DNA of 64,000 nucleotides. Source: Eurosta solidaginis. Lineage: Eukaryota > Arthropoda > Insecta > Diptera > Tephritidae. The stretch is from contig NC_090322.1 of NCBI RefSeq assembly GCF_040869045.1, positions 277,786,662 to 277,850,661 of the forward strand, given 5' to 3'. The translations under genes and the position numbers were made by a program. Below are positions 19,060 through 29,470 of the stretch, piece after piece. The number at the start of each line of letters is the position of its first letter. The stretch's first letter is position 1. Under the pieces are notes generated by a model, which searched no databases, was not told the DNA's origin, and saw nothing but the letters and a program-made list of their open reading frames with translations.

Positions 19060-19470
19060 TCATCGTAAAATTATTCCGGGATAACCCTAAATAAACCAAA
19101 AGATCATTGCAAAAAGGACCAAAAATAGACCTTGAGGTGATCCCAAAATTACGCTCGAATGATCTCCAAATGACCTGTTAGTACACTGAAATATTCCCAT
19201 TAATATTACGACATGGCCAGAAGTTGACCCCATAATTACCCCAGGGGGCCCCAAAATAATCTACGACATCATATCGACGTTGACCCGAAGTGAACCCTAA
19301 ATGACTTGGGAGTATCTTGAAATAGGTCCCAAGATCATCAGGAAATGGCCATGTATTTACCTCAAAATGACCAGGGAGACCCACGAAATTGTCCCCAAAT
19401 GATCTTAAAATTACCTGAAACAGCTCCCAAAAGCATCCCGAAATTACCCAAAATTATGCAGTAGCAAAGC
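19060..19470. repeat. Degenerate short repeats (CCCAAAATGACC-like)
   Basis: About 15 imperfect occurrences of CC-AAATGACC or CC-AAATTACC blocks spaced roughly 20-35 bp apart (for example CCCAAAATTACG, CCAAATGACC, CCCAAATGATC). Looks like a decayed tandem or low-complexity array inside the element at 16873-19727. Confidence 0.5.
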
Positions 19471-19732
19471 ATTTTTTTTCTCTGCTACTGCTGCTCTGGA
19501 GCAGCAATCACAAACTTTGGTTTAAAATTAAAAATAATGAGTTTTTACGCTTAAAGTTTACCGCTGTATATTATAACATTCGAATAATCGTTCAGCAGCG
19601 ATTATTCGAATATCGACAACGGGCAACTATTCGAATAATCGACGATATACGATTATTCGATTTAAACTAACCGAATTCGGAAAATCGAATATTAGAGCAT
19701 TTGAATAATTCGAATATTGGTATATTGTTGGT

Positions 19733-20562
19733 CCCAAAATGTGATGATTCCATTAATAAGTTTAACCAGTTGCATAGCATCAATTTCAATTTATTTCAGA
19801 TTTATTTTAACTTTAGCAAGTATTTACAGATCATCACATCTATGCTAAATTTAAATGCTTAGCTATATTTTCCAAATATTCTTCGGGACTATAGTTTTCC
19901 CTTACCTTAACCATACTTTCAATACATTTTCCTTGTTTTGCCAGCCGCCGACGTTTATCACGTTTTTCACCAGTTAGCACCTTTTCTATTTTGTTTTCTA
20001 CCAGAACTTGTTCTTTTATCAAGTTGGATGTAATATTAAATATACAATATCATGGTAAATGTTGTCCAACCAAACTGGAAAGTCGGCGATGCCATACCTC
20101 AACATTATTTTGTGTTCGGGGAAACTTTTCCAAAACGTTTTCGTAAACGGTCGAGTAGTTGGGAGCATATTGGAGCTTCAAAAACTAGCCCATAGCCGAT
20201 CCAACACAGGTTACGCGATCCCCAGTATTTCTACGCAGAACACCTTTCTGCGTAGGCGGCTTCCGGCCGCGCTAAAAAAATTAGCCTGGGCCGAGTCACT
20301 GCTACGCGATCCCCAGTATTTTTGCGCTGAGCTTAATTAACCATACATAGGTTCTATCTTTTTTTTTTCGAAGAAACAATATATGTATTAATTGAAATAA
20401 AATAATAGTCCTTTTAAGTATGGACTTATTCAAGAAATAACATTTATTTTTGTATGGAGAGTATCGGAATTTCCGTATTTTGATTTGTGTGAATTTTGAT
20501 TTGTCTGTATTTTGGTGTATCTAGATTTCGATTTCGATATTGTGAGTGTCTCCCATTTCTTC
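19733..20562 (-). mobile_element. MULE-derived foldback-like element, copy C (inverse orientation)
   Basis: On the minus strand it runs GGGAGACACTCACAATATCG, CAAAATACAGACAAATC subrepeats, two degenerate 97-bp units (~20184-20335), the GAAGCTCCAATATGCTCCCA junction, transposase remnant, then TTTTGGGACCAACAATATACC. Both array junctions match copy B (AAGCTCAGCG on one side, GCTCCAATATGC on the other). Confidence 0.72.
19840..20175 (-). pseudogene. MULE transposase C-terminal fragment, copy C
   Basis: The last 60 residues are open (IKEQVLVENKIEKVLTGEKR ... EEYLENIAKHLNLA), parallel to the remnant at 6748-7072. The upstream part, corresponding to the P-R-T-N-N-V-E-x-W motif, is present but frameshifted. 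No catalytic core. Confidence 0.68.
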
Positions 20563-20801
20563 GTTTTTTTTTTTTTAATTCGGCAAACGGTTTTTTCGAC
20601 AAAATATGATTTCGATATTGTGAAAAATTAAAAATTTCTGTTGTCTGTTTCAGCTTTAATGTAAATATTAAAGGCTGTGGTTTTCAGGGGCTGTTTGGGC
20701 GTCCAAACGAAATTTTTAAGCTTGGTGCCGAGAGAAAAAATGGTATTTTAATTTTTTGAAATGCACTTATATACATACATGCAAATATTAATAAAACTTA
20801 C

Positions 20802-21567
20802 CCATTACTATTGGAACTGATTGTTCGCCTCCGGCCGCTGCCACCAATAACCGGCGTGACGTGCATCATTTGAGACGCAACTGCCGCTTGTTGTGCTGAC
20901 ATCATCTGCAAATAGTGACTTCCAGTCGTACCTTGTCGCGATGGCGACTGATTACCACCAATGCAATTCATTGTATTGACGTCCTCGATGATCATGTCGC
21001 CATCATCTCCATTATTTAGAAGCGATTTGTTAGCTGCAATTTTATGTGAAAGTGAAAAACTGCGTATGCGCGTATGCGTATCATCAATTTTTCTACACGT
21101 AACGGGTGGTGGGGTAAGAGGTTCTGAAGTTTTATAACGTATTGAGGAATTTGAAGGTGCAGATGTGCTGTTGATCAGCGAAAATTTTGATGATATTGTC
21201 ACTGATTGATGTTGTTGATGTGTTTGTTTTGGTATGCTTATCGCTTTGGATGTTGCATCACCAAGTGTCGCTGCTGGCGATGCAACACGCAAACCATCAT
21301 TCAGCAACATTTGTTTATTGGCAGCAGCGGATACGACAATAATATCGCCACCACTGCCACTATCAACAAGTCTAAATGTTTTTGTTTTACTATTATATTG
21401 ACTACTACAATTCCCCATACTGTTTTCCTCGTGCATTGGCTGTGGGGGAGTTTGTTGTTGTAGTTCTTGCTGCTCGTTTAAAGTATGAATAGTTTGTCTT
21501 GGCGGGTATAATACGGCGAGCCCATTGTGCTTCGTGGATGAATTTGAATTTGAGGAAAATGCATCCT
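20802..21567 (-). CDS. Mnt: Mnt-like gene, exon 2 (serine-rich linker)
   Basis: A minus-strand exon bounded by a good acceptor (TTTTTGTAG before AGGATGC, exon start 21567) and donor (GTAAGTTTT after AATGG, exon end 20802). The frame continues from exon 1 without interruption. About 255 residues rich in Ser, Asn, Gln and Thr, including QQELQQQTPPQP, the likely phospho-rich block TSEPLTPPPVTCRKIDDTHT and IRSFSLSHK, and ending SGRRRTISSNSNG. In Mnt/Mad proteins such a linker sits between the N-terminal repression helix and the bHLH-zipper. No bHLH-zipper is encoded here; it must be in later exons, which I could not find in the remaining 20.8 kb. Non-repetitive, with clean splice sites, so a host gene. 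The Mnt name depends on exon 1 and is an assignment by recognition. Confidence 0.72.
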
Positions 21568-21824
21568 CTACAAAAATAAATATATATGTAAATAAAACAA
21601 AATTAGAAATTTAAACAAATCAAAATGTACAAAAAACCAATATCAATACATATTATAAATGTATTTATGTGTGTACGTACATAGTATGTAAATAATAAAA
21701 TCAAAACTATTTGTAAATTATAATTTGATGATGTCAGCGTAATGGAAAAAGGTAGCACTAAATAATACATTCAGAATAGGGAACGAGTTGAGACGACTTT
21801 TCGCCATCGATTTTTTTCACAATT

Positions 21825-22239
21825 GAGGAGTTGGGTGCAACAAGGGACGAAGGGTCAAGCTTATATCCACACCAAATAATTTTTTTTATATCCCGGAAAC
21901 TTACTTCGTGGCATTGCAAAATGTGCTCCCGATTTCGCTAAAACTTTATATTTGATCTTTTTTATATAGGGGACATACAAAAATTTCATTGTCGTACCAA
22001 TGCTGCTTCTATGTTACGTGCAAAAAGATAACATCTATCCCCAATTTATCTCGCCATTTTTGGCGAAAAATTTGAGAAATTGATTTTGTCAGCATACATT
22101 GGAAAGATTATATATGAAATTTACTATATATTATGAAAATGTTACAAAAAATACAATAGCAAAACTGCTATATCCCCTCAAATGTTAAAACACGAAAGTT
22201 TAATTTTCAGAGAAGATCCCTTTTTGCACCCAACTCCTC
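21825..22239. mobile_element. 415-bp MITE-like element (GAGGAGTTGGGTGCAA ends)
   Basis: The left end GAGGAGTTGGGTGCAACAAG and the right end (inverse complement GAGGAGTTGGGTGCAAAAAG) are inverted repeats of at least 20 bp. A 3-bp ATT flanks both sides and may be the target duplication. No coding capacity. Confidence 0.7.
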
Positions 22240-23044
22240 ATTTTAACACACATAACATGTGGATGTATGTACATATGGGTGTTCCTATCCTGTCACACTC
22301 TTGTGTTGCGTTGGGTCAGAAATTATGTATCTTTTGTTATAAACGATATACGTAGCCGTATATTCAAAGCAATTTCAAATATTTTCATAAATGATAAACA
22401 GCACTTAAAGTTGCTGTTTGTGAATGGTTGATTCAGGAATATACAAGAATCAATTTTGTCTCTGCAGCAATCATGGTTCAACTATATGGTTGGCTCGTCT
22501 CTACAGCAACAACATACCTTTGTTCACATTTGTCAAAATCAAGTCAAGGGCGGCATCTTGCCCCGGGCGCTACGCACAGGGGGGCGCCAAATGCCTTCTT
22601 GGATAATTTGTATTTTTATTGTAACTGCAGTGTATATGTGTATAGTAATAATAACAAAACCTTGGTGCGGTTAAGGTTAAGTGGTTTTAGGTCATCGCGT
22701 CAAAGATATGCTATTTAACAGCAACCGCTGTATTATAGATAGGCAACCCATGAGTAACTAGCAAATCAACTTGTTTTCTCAATCAATTATCTTCATCTCA
22801 TTCGTCGAACAGTTGAAGGTAGATTGGCGTATGCCCATCTATTGGTTGTGAAAAGTTTGTCTTTTGAACGTAACCCCAAAGGAAATTTTTGTTCGCATCC
22901 AAATTAAAATTATGTTATTAAATAATAGCTGTTTTTGTTTACATGTATATACATATGCACTTAAACTTAACATGGACTGCTAAGTGCATAACTTTATATA
23001 CACTTGTGAAATTGTTGCTAAAAAAATAGTACTGCTAAATTTCA

Positions 23045-23255
23045 GGGCCCGTATCGTGTGTTACAATTCGTATCGAAATCAAGTTTTCACTCAAACATTA
23101 AATCGAAATAGCTCTGAAACTATGGACTTCGCGTACTAGTTGCACTTATAATTTATCATAATTTGTATAAATAGATTAGCAGTTTCATATTTATAAATTG
23201 AGTGAAAAATGGATTCCGCTACGAATCGTAACATCGTAACATACGATACGGGCCC
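23045..23255. mobile_element. 211-bp MITE with GGGCCCGTATCGT ends
   Basis: Begins GGGCCCGTATCGTGTGTTAC and ends with the inverse complement GTAACATACGATACGGGCCC (one difference). Internal sequence A/T-rich. Flanking duplication not clear. Confidence 0.75.
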
Positions 23256-23574
23256 AGAAAAAATTATACTCAGTTGCAACTGAAATTTGTCTCGCCATTT
23301 TATCTCCACTTCTATGACCGAACACTGCCGCGAGTCTAAAATAATTGCCGAAAATGTATATGTTAATACATTTAAAAAAAAACTGCTAATAATAACCATA
23401 CGTAAAAGTTCAACTGGACGCACACAGCGCTGCCTACTATTTATTGGATATCCCGGCCCTTATCTGAAAATTTTAAGGTCGCAAGAAAAACCTTCCAACA
23501 GTTTCCTTTATTTTAAATATTGAAAAATCCTTAACTTAATAACGCATTAAAACATGCACTAAAATCAAACTTAC

Positions 23575-24073
23575 CGGGAATGCCTGCTTCCGTCGCTGTC
23601 TCATCATTTGTAGCAATTGGGGAAAATGATGATATTTTAGAAGATTGAGTAATACCCTTTAAAGTTGTTATGGCTCCACCAACATTGATGTTTGTAAACT
23701 CATAATCAGTCACGTCTTTGTTGTTATTTTGCTTAGGATGATTTTTTTTCGTTTCAACTACCAATTGGTTTCCATTTGGGGAATTGCTGTTGTTAGTTAT
23801 GATCACCCCGTTGGCAACATGATGAAATCTGGCACTTGCAGCTGGTGCAGAAGATGAGACTTGCTGACATAAATCCGTTGTGTTTCGCGCAGTTCTTGTA
23901 TTTATAACATTGTTGCCACAAACACCGCTCGCTATATCAAAACCCGTAGAACATTGACCGACATAACATAGCTCTACAATATCATTTGAAGCCGTTATTG
24001 GGGATCTCTTTAATTTCTCTTGATGCTCAATATATTGAGCTGCATCTAATAATACTTTTAACCCTGTCGACAT
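23575..24073 (-). CDS. Mnt: Mnt-like gene, exon 1 with SIN3-interaction helix
   Basis: Starts at the ATG at 24073 and ends at a donor (CCCG then GTAAGTTTG) at 23575; 166 codons plus one base. Residues 3-17, GLKVLLDAAQYIEHQE, match the amphipathic SIN3-interaction domain (SID) of Mad and Mnt proteins (pattern L-L-x-A-A-x-Y-hydrophobic-E). These are bHLH-zipper repressors that pair with Max and oppose Myc by recruiting the Sin3 deacetylase complex in the nucleus. The remainder is Asn/Ser/Thr-rich and unstructured. The splice joins in phase to exon 2. A Mad-like paralogue is the main alternative; flies have a single Mnt, which fits. The bHLH region is not seen, so the call rests on the SID and the linker. 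Confidence 0.74.
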
Positions 24074-24264
24074 AGCAATTTAAAGAAGTTCAACTGGATG
24101 GTACTTATTTAAAAATAGTGATATTTCAATCCAATGGAAGAGATCAATACACGTCAAAATGTCCAGTTAAATATGTGAAGGCAAAATGTCCAGATTTGAA
24201 TTGTCAAAACTACAACAAATATAAAAAAGGCGATAGTTAAAATAGAGCATTTGTTGGCCAAATC
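24074..24264. promoter_or_regulatory. Short intergenic region, possible bidirectional promoter
   Basis: Only 191 bp separate the ATG of the Mnt-like gene (minus) from the ATG of a candidate small gene (plus). No TATA box is obvious; a shared or bidirectional promoter is an inference from the spacing. Confidence 0.35.
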
Positions 24265-24474
24265 ATGGCTGTAATTTTAAACCTATTAACTGCAACCCGG
24301 TTATCGGGCTTAACCCAATTATCTAGTGTTTTTGCTGCTGGTGAAAGGAGGGATATTGATCGATGTGACTGTTATTTACTAGTTTATTTGTTCCACAGAT
24401 TTAAACAAGGAGTCATACCCCAAAGAAACAACGCTGGTCATAATACATATAAAAATTCATGGTTTTTTAATTAA
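24265..24474 (+). CDS. Candidate small divergent gene, unidentified
   Basis: The ATG at 24265 opens a 69-codon frame whose first ~25 residues (MAVILNLLTATRLSGLTQL) look like a mitochondrial or other N-terminal targeting peptide. A plausible 58-bp intron, GTGAAAGG...TTCCACAG (24341-24398), typical in size for flies, would splice codon 25 to sequence beginning ATTTAAACAAGG. The unspliced frame also gives a natural-looking tail (FKQGVIPQRNNAGHNTYKN). I cannot decide between the two readings and do not recognise the protein. The divergent position next to the Mnt-like gene and lack of repeats favour a host gene; chance is possible. Confidence 0.35.
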   Translation: MAVILNLLTATRLSGLTQLSSVFAAGERRDIDRCDCYLLVYLFHRFKQGVIPQRNNAGHNTYKNSWFFN

Positions 24475-24788
24475 TTACAGCTTTTTTGATTGATAAATCA
24501 TTGAAAATTATGTCAATAACCTGTAATTAATTTTAAAACATTTTTTATTTTGACTATGACTGTGCGCCCTTCTTTTATTATACCCTGCTGCAACTGTACA
24601 CAGCACATTATAACTTTAATCAGATAACAGTGGCTTGTATTTATATAAAAGAATCGAAATAGATATGGACTTATATACATTAAAATGATCACTGTCGAAA
24701 AATTTGGATTGAAACATGTCCGGCCGTCCGTTCTTTACCAGGGACTTTGTATGATGAAATATTTTAACTAATGATTAACATAAAACTT
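24475..24788. other. No feature recognised
   Basis: A/T-rich. Contains TTATTATACCCTGCTGCAAC (24575-24594), a short motif often found in fly repeats, but no assignable element. Confidence 0.35.
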
Positions 24789-24799
24789 AAAGTATTAGG

Positions 24800-25513
24800 A
24801 TCGCGGGTTCGAATCGAGCTCAAGGCCTAACAATAATTTTGTATCATTATTATTGTTATGATAAATTTTTTCTTAATTGAAAAAATTTTTAAATTAGAAT
24901 AGAAGAAAGAAAAAATTTAGACAACTGCCAAAGCTCGTTGTATAGATCCATTTCGGGAACTGCTAAATTCCTTCATCGGCAACGTTTAGGCGCCGCTGCT
25001 ATAACCATTCAGCCATCACAGCGGTTTTTTGTTTGTCTTCATTAATCTTACTTCTATTCTGGTTCGTGCCAATTGATATTCACAACACTGCGACATCTGT
25101 TGCAGAATGGATGTGAAAATTGGACTTGTTTGATGGCAATGCCGCCATAGTGTCATATTTTATTGACACTTTTTCCCCGTGCTCTGGGATGTATTAACAA
25201 TTTTGGCACGAACCAGAATAGAAGTAAGATTAATGAAGACAAACAAAAAACCGCTGTGATGGCTGAATGGTTATAGCAGCGGCGCCTAAACGTTGCCGAT
25301 GAAGGAATTTAGCAGTTCCCGAAATGGATCTATACAACGAGCTTTGGCAGTTGTCTAAATTTTTTCTTTCTTCTATTCTAATTTAAAAATTTTTTCAATT
25401 AAGAAAAAATTTATCATAACAATAATAATGATAAAAAATTATTGTTAGGCCTTGAGCTCGATTCGAACCCGCGATCTTAAAATCAGTAGGCCGATATAAC
25501 AACAAAAATTGTT
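24800..25513. mobile_element. Palindromic pair of tRNA-like SINE copies with 11-bp direct repeats
   Basis: Arms 24799-25072 and 25203-25476 (274 bp each) are almost perfect inverse complements; I saw only a very few differences. The spacer is 130 bp. In the right arm a Pol III A-box-like TGGCTGAATGGTTATAGC follows GCTGTGA, and a B-box-like GATTCGAACCC lies ~200 bp further. AAAGTATTAGG occurs just before (24789-24799) and just after (25514-25524), as expected for the duplication of a retroposed unit. A diverged single copy is at 5662-5903. Confidence 0.75.
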
Positions 25514-25522
25514 AAAGTATTA

Positions 25523-25794
25523 GGGTTATTCGACCTATTGTGGGTTCCAGTAAGAAATAAAAAGATGGTAATTATTCCACTGTTGCGGCCCTACGTTTCG
25601 CTAGCCGTCCTAGCTTCTTCAGGGGCGAAGTCTATTTATTTTCAACAATAAAACATAAGAAATAATTACATTAGTTTTTTGGTCACAATATAATCACAAG
25701 AAGCTAGGACGGCTAGCGAAACGTAGGGCCGCAACAGTGGAATAATTACCATCTTTTTACTTCTTACTGGAACCCACAATAGGTCAAATAGCCT
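25523..25794. repeat. Inverted repeat, ~96-bp arms, 79-bp loop
   Basis: 25523-25618 and 25698-25794 are inverse complements with few differences (GTTATTCGACCTATTGTGGG ... GCTAGCCGTCCTAGCTTCTT). It directly adjoins the SINE palindrome. No coding sequence. Could be a MITE or a foldback element. Confidence 0.8.
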
Positions 25795-26950
25795 AAAAAC
25801 AAAATAATAAAACTTAAAGGTTACTTAAATATAAACTACATCCTATTTTAAAAATAATAAAAATCTGTCAAAGTTTTAAAGAAACTTTTGTAACTGTTAT
25901 TCGTCGACATGCTGCAAAAGAAATTTAAAAAGACCGTATACGAACATATGTTAATATTATATTATTTATACTTTTTAACATTTTATGGCCAGTAAGAAAA
26001 TAATACCACGTTTTTTCCAGAAATAAACTAGGTCCCTAGGAAACCTAATGTATACTAAATTTTAAAGAGGATTTTTCCTACTTCGGCCAATCATTAAATT
26101 TAAATAACACTGGCGATGATAACCCTGACCCTACTACCGACTGTAGTAGCTCCCAATCATGCAGTGACAATAACTTTGGGTTTAAATGTCCCTATAAATG
26201 TATAACCACCTACCACATATATTTTATAAATAGTTTCCATCTTATCCCGAATTGCACGAACTTAAATTTTACAAATTAGCCACATATTCGATATCGACAC
26301 TCGAAAACTTGTCGGAAATGGCATTTAAACTAACTAGTGTAGTGTAAACAGCCAACAATTTCAATGCCAAATGAGTAAACCAGTTAATGTGCTACCCTGT
26401 AACAAAAAGAGTCTAAATTTTAATCAACACAAAAGGGGCATTTGCTAATTTTTGCTGACAGCGCAATTCACACGATTTAATACAGATGTGTGTACACCAC
26501 ACGACTAAACCAAATTTGCATTTAGGCAAATTTGCTGACATTGCATTTCCCACAGACGTAACAACTCAACACAGTAGGTAGGTACATATTTGTGTCGATT
26601 TGTATATAGGTATGTAAGTATGTATATTTAAAGAAAACATGTATGTAAGAATATGTTTAGAACAATTTAGTATAAATAAGCTAACAATATTTGAATAAAG
26701 GTTCATTCACTCATTCACACTTACACCTCACAAACACTCTATTCATTTTACGCCTTTTATACTAGACATGAGAGATAACTTTTGTACTCCGAGAATCTCC
26801 GTTTGTCCCACTGTGCGTCGCCTAAAACTTGTCTTCAAACACTTTCAACAAAGTACCCGGATACGAAAACTACCCAGTTCTTAAAAAGTATCCTGTCCTG
26901 AAAAAGTAGTTGGAACTTAAAAAAGTGTTCCGTTGTTATACATATGTACA
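25795..26950. other. Mostly featureless; possible LTR-like promoter fragment
   Basis: No gene recognised. At 26668-26710 AGTATAAATAAGC is followed by GAATAAAGG, a TATA plus poly(A) signal pair such as LTRs have, but no terminal repeats or partner were found. The sequence from 26340 to 26600 shows nothing assignable. Confidence 0.3.
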
Positions 26951-27320
26951 TGTAGTGCTGGATGTAGGACACAACACTGGTGACAGGCAACTCCGACGAC
27001 CGACAACACTGATGACAGATTATACTGAAAATGAACGAACTGAACGAAGCTTGACATAAAACGACCTACATTTGAATATTGACGAATACGAACGAACAGT
27101 TGAAGTTGGAAAGAGCATAGGACTATCGGAAGAAGACGCCACTGAGTGCAATTACTTATTAATTCTTAAATATAAAACATTAACTACTAATTTAACCATT
27201 TAATAATAATCAAATGAAATGTGATTAATAAACTTTTATATTAACTTTATAAACATATGTGCGTGTGATTATTTATCTTTGGTGAGTGAGTTTTGTACCA
27301 ATTCGACTCTAAGTCCTACA
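26951..27320 (+). repeat. 5' LTR of the 12.6-kb gypsy element
   Basis: 370 bp, TG...CA. Contains TTAATAAAC as a likely poly(A) signal near 27225. Nearly the same as 39143-39511. Confidence 0.88.
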
Positions 27321-27325
27321 AAAAG

Positions 27326-27334
27326 TGGGGGCTC
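27326..27334 (+). other. Primer-binding site, possibly tRNA-Pro type
   Basis: TGGGGGCTC begins 5 bp after the LTR, a match to the 3' end of proline tRNA, but the following bases diverge. Confidence 0.4.
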
Positions 27335-27483
27335 AACCGAAAATATCAAGCAGCGAAAAGAAAAGTGCAAATATGATTGAAATAATCAGTAAAACGGCAC
27401 AGTGAAACTTTCAGTTGATGGTGAAATACACACCTGTACCCTTAAATCTAACAAGACACCGAAAGAAGTAAAGTCTAGTGATG

Positions 27484-27580
27484 GAAAACTATCGATGGCA
27501 CTATCGATAGTATCGATAGTCGGGCACCATCGCCGTCATCGATAGTTTGGGAAAACCATCGATAGTTTTTCGACTTTTGT
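27484..27580. promoter_or_regulatory. Subterminal cluster of ATCGATAG motifs
   Basis: Five ATCGAT-containing repeats, including overlapping CTATCGATAG and TATCGATAG, then CATCGATAG twice. Probable transposase binding sites. TATCGATA is also the known recognition sequence of the fly BED-finger factor DREF, itself related to hAT transposases. Confidence 0.6.
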
Positions 27581-27613
27581 TACCATGCCTAAATTTTTTT
27601 AAAACACGAAAAC

Positions 27614-29470
27614 ATGGATAAATTTGTGATTAGAACCAACGAAGGTAAGTTAAATAAAGCATACAAATCTTGCGTTTTAATTTTATTTTAACGCAATACC
27701 ATTATTGTAGAAAATGAGTTCCCTGTTACAAATGCCGATTCGGCCGAAGTTGAAGCCACTGACGAACCTGGCGGAAATGGGAGGATTAAGGGGCTATCTT
27801 TGGTAAATATTTATAATTCCTACCGTTTGCATGAAGATGTTAAAACGTTTATCTTAAAGGTGTGGAAATATTTTAAAAAGTCTACCGACAAGAAGTTGGC
27901 TAAATGTCTTATATGCCAAAAAGAATATAGGACAAGTGGCAACACGTCCAATTTGCGTGACCATTTGAAGAGAATGCATCCCAACATGGAAAATGAAAAT
28001 GATCGTTGCTCAAGCAGCTCCAGTAGCATCCTATCATCAATGCGCTCAATAGACTCGCATTTCAAAAGGGGTGCAGAATATGATCCTACATCATCGCGAA
28101 AAAAAGAAATTGATAAGGCTTTGGCTAGACTAATTGGAGTTGACTTGCAGCCTTTCAGTATTGTTAATGATGAAGGATTTAGAGCCTTTACAAAAATACT
28201 AGATTAGCGGTATGTGTTACCGAGCAAAACCACTTTAAAAAACGTACATATACAAAATATGTATAATCAATTCCGGTCAAAGCTGCCTGATTTGCTCTCC
28301 GCTGTTGAGTATCTCGCTATAACAACGGATTGCTGGACTTCGGCCGCCACGGAAAGTTACATAACAGTATCGTGTCAATTTATTGATCCAGACTTTAGTA
28401 TGCGAACGGCAGTACTATAAACTATGAACTTGAAGCCACTAATCACAACGCTGACAACATTGCCAAATCTTTGCATGATATTTTTATTGACTATGATATT
28501 TTGGATGAGGTTACATACATTGTTACTGATAATGCTTCTAATATGACTAAGGCGTGCGAAATTTTGAAAAAGAAGAATGTTCCATGTTTGGCCCACACTT
28601 TGAAGTTGGTAGTACAAAATAGTCTATTGCAAGACAAGAACAACATACATCTGGCTCCTCTGCTACAAAAGTGTAAAACGATTGTCACATTCTTTAAAAA
28701 AAAGTTCAAATGCAACTGAACTGTTTAAGAAGGCTCAAAATACCGAGACCCCTCTGAAACTTATACAAGAAGTTGCAACACGCTGGAATAGCTCATACGC
28801 GATGATCAAACGAATATTGGAAACAATAGATGCCATTTCATCGGTTTTAATGGCAAATAGAAAAGCACCTGAACCGTTTACCGAGGAAGAAATGGTTACG
28901 CTAAGCAAGTCGAGAAAATACTCTCGCTTTTTTATACATTGACGGTTAGGTGTTCCGGAAACGGGCTAACAATATCGCCTATAATTCCTTTGGTCAATGG
29001 GCTTTACCGAAATCTTTGCGAAATGGAAACTAAAATAGACATATATGTTTTAATTATTTTTTGCTGTTTAAAAAACTAAAAATCGCTATATTTACCCTAA
29101 CCAGATAACGATACCGCTTTACGTTTGTGTAAAAGTTTAAAAGAAGGGGTTGTAGAACGTCTCTTTCCATACGAGAAGAGAACCGCAACTAAAATTTCAA
29201 CACTACTGGATCCTCGTTTCAAGAAAAAGGCTTTCATCTCAATCCTGGACGCAAACTCAGCTGCTATGCTTCTTGAATCAGAAATGAACTGTATAACACC
29301 TTCAGTGAGCGAACGGCCGATCGAAAATATTTCCCAACCCGGACGTGATCCACTATTTCAATTCTTAGAAGATGCAAGGAATGAAGAGGTGACATCCCGA
29401 AAAGTAGACAATATAATCATAAAAAGACAATATCTTGAAAGACCCAATTAAATTCAGAGTGCGAATATTT
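27614..29470 (+). pseudogene. hAT transposase with BED finger, frameshifted and truncated
   Basis: The ATG at 27614 (MDKFVIRTNE) is followed by a clean 66-bp intron, 27645-27710 (GTAAGT...TTGTAG), and the frame resumes. A BED zinc finger lies around 27880-27970 (CLICQKEY...NLRDHLKRMH). Downstream pieces give hAT core segments: EYLAITTDCWTS (28300 region), YIVTDNASNM (28520), PCLAHTLKLVV (28585), EVATRWNSSYAMIKR (28770) and LLDPRFKKKAF (29210). There is an in-frame stop at 28205-28207, frameshifts near 28420 and in the A run at ~28700, and a gap around 28945-29100. After 29451 only a short FDFWK-like trace of the dimerisation domain remains. Dead copy. Confidence 0.85.

Larger units (their letters stand above)
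16873..19727. mobile_element. Degenerate DNA transposon with ATTCGAATAAT subterminal motifs
   Basis: The left end (AATATTCGAATAATTCG...TATTCGATTTT) and the inverse complement of the right end (AATATTCGAATTATTC...TATTCGATTTT) align over about 38 bp. Both ends carry clusters of ATTCGAAT / CGATTATTCG: at least five on the left by 16990 and at least five on the right from 19577. Clustered short motifs near the ends are typical of transposase binding sites. No transposase frame was found inside. Target duplication not resolved. Confidence 0.5.
21568..23574 (-). other. Intron 1 of the Mnt-like gene
   Basis: 2.0-kb intron, GTAAGT...TTTTTGTAG on the minus strand. It contains two MITE-like elements (21825-22239 and 23045-23255). 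No other coding signal. Confidence 0.75.

Noticed and set aside
23136..23423. 95-codon minus-strand frame in the Mnt intron
   Set aside because: Overlaps the 211-bp MITE and lacks splice or domain support.
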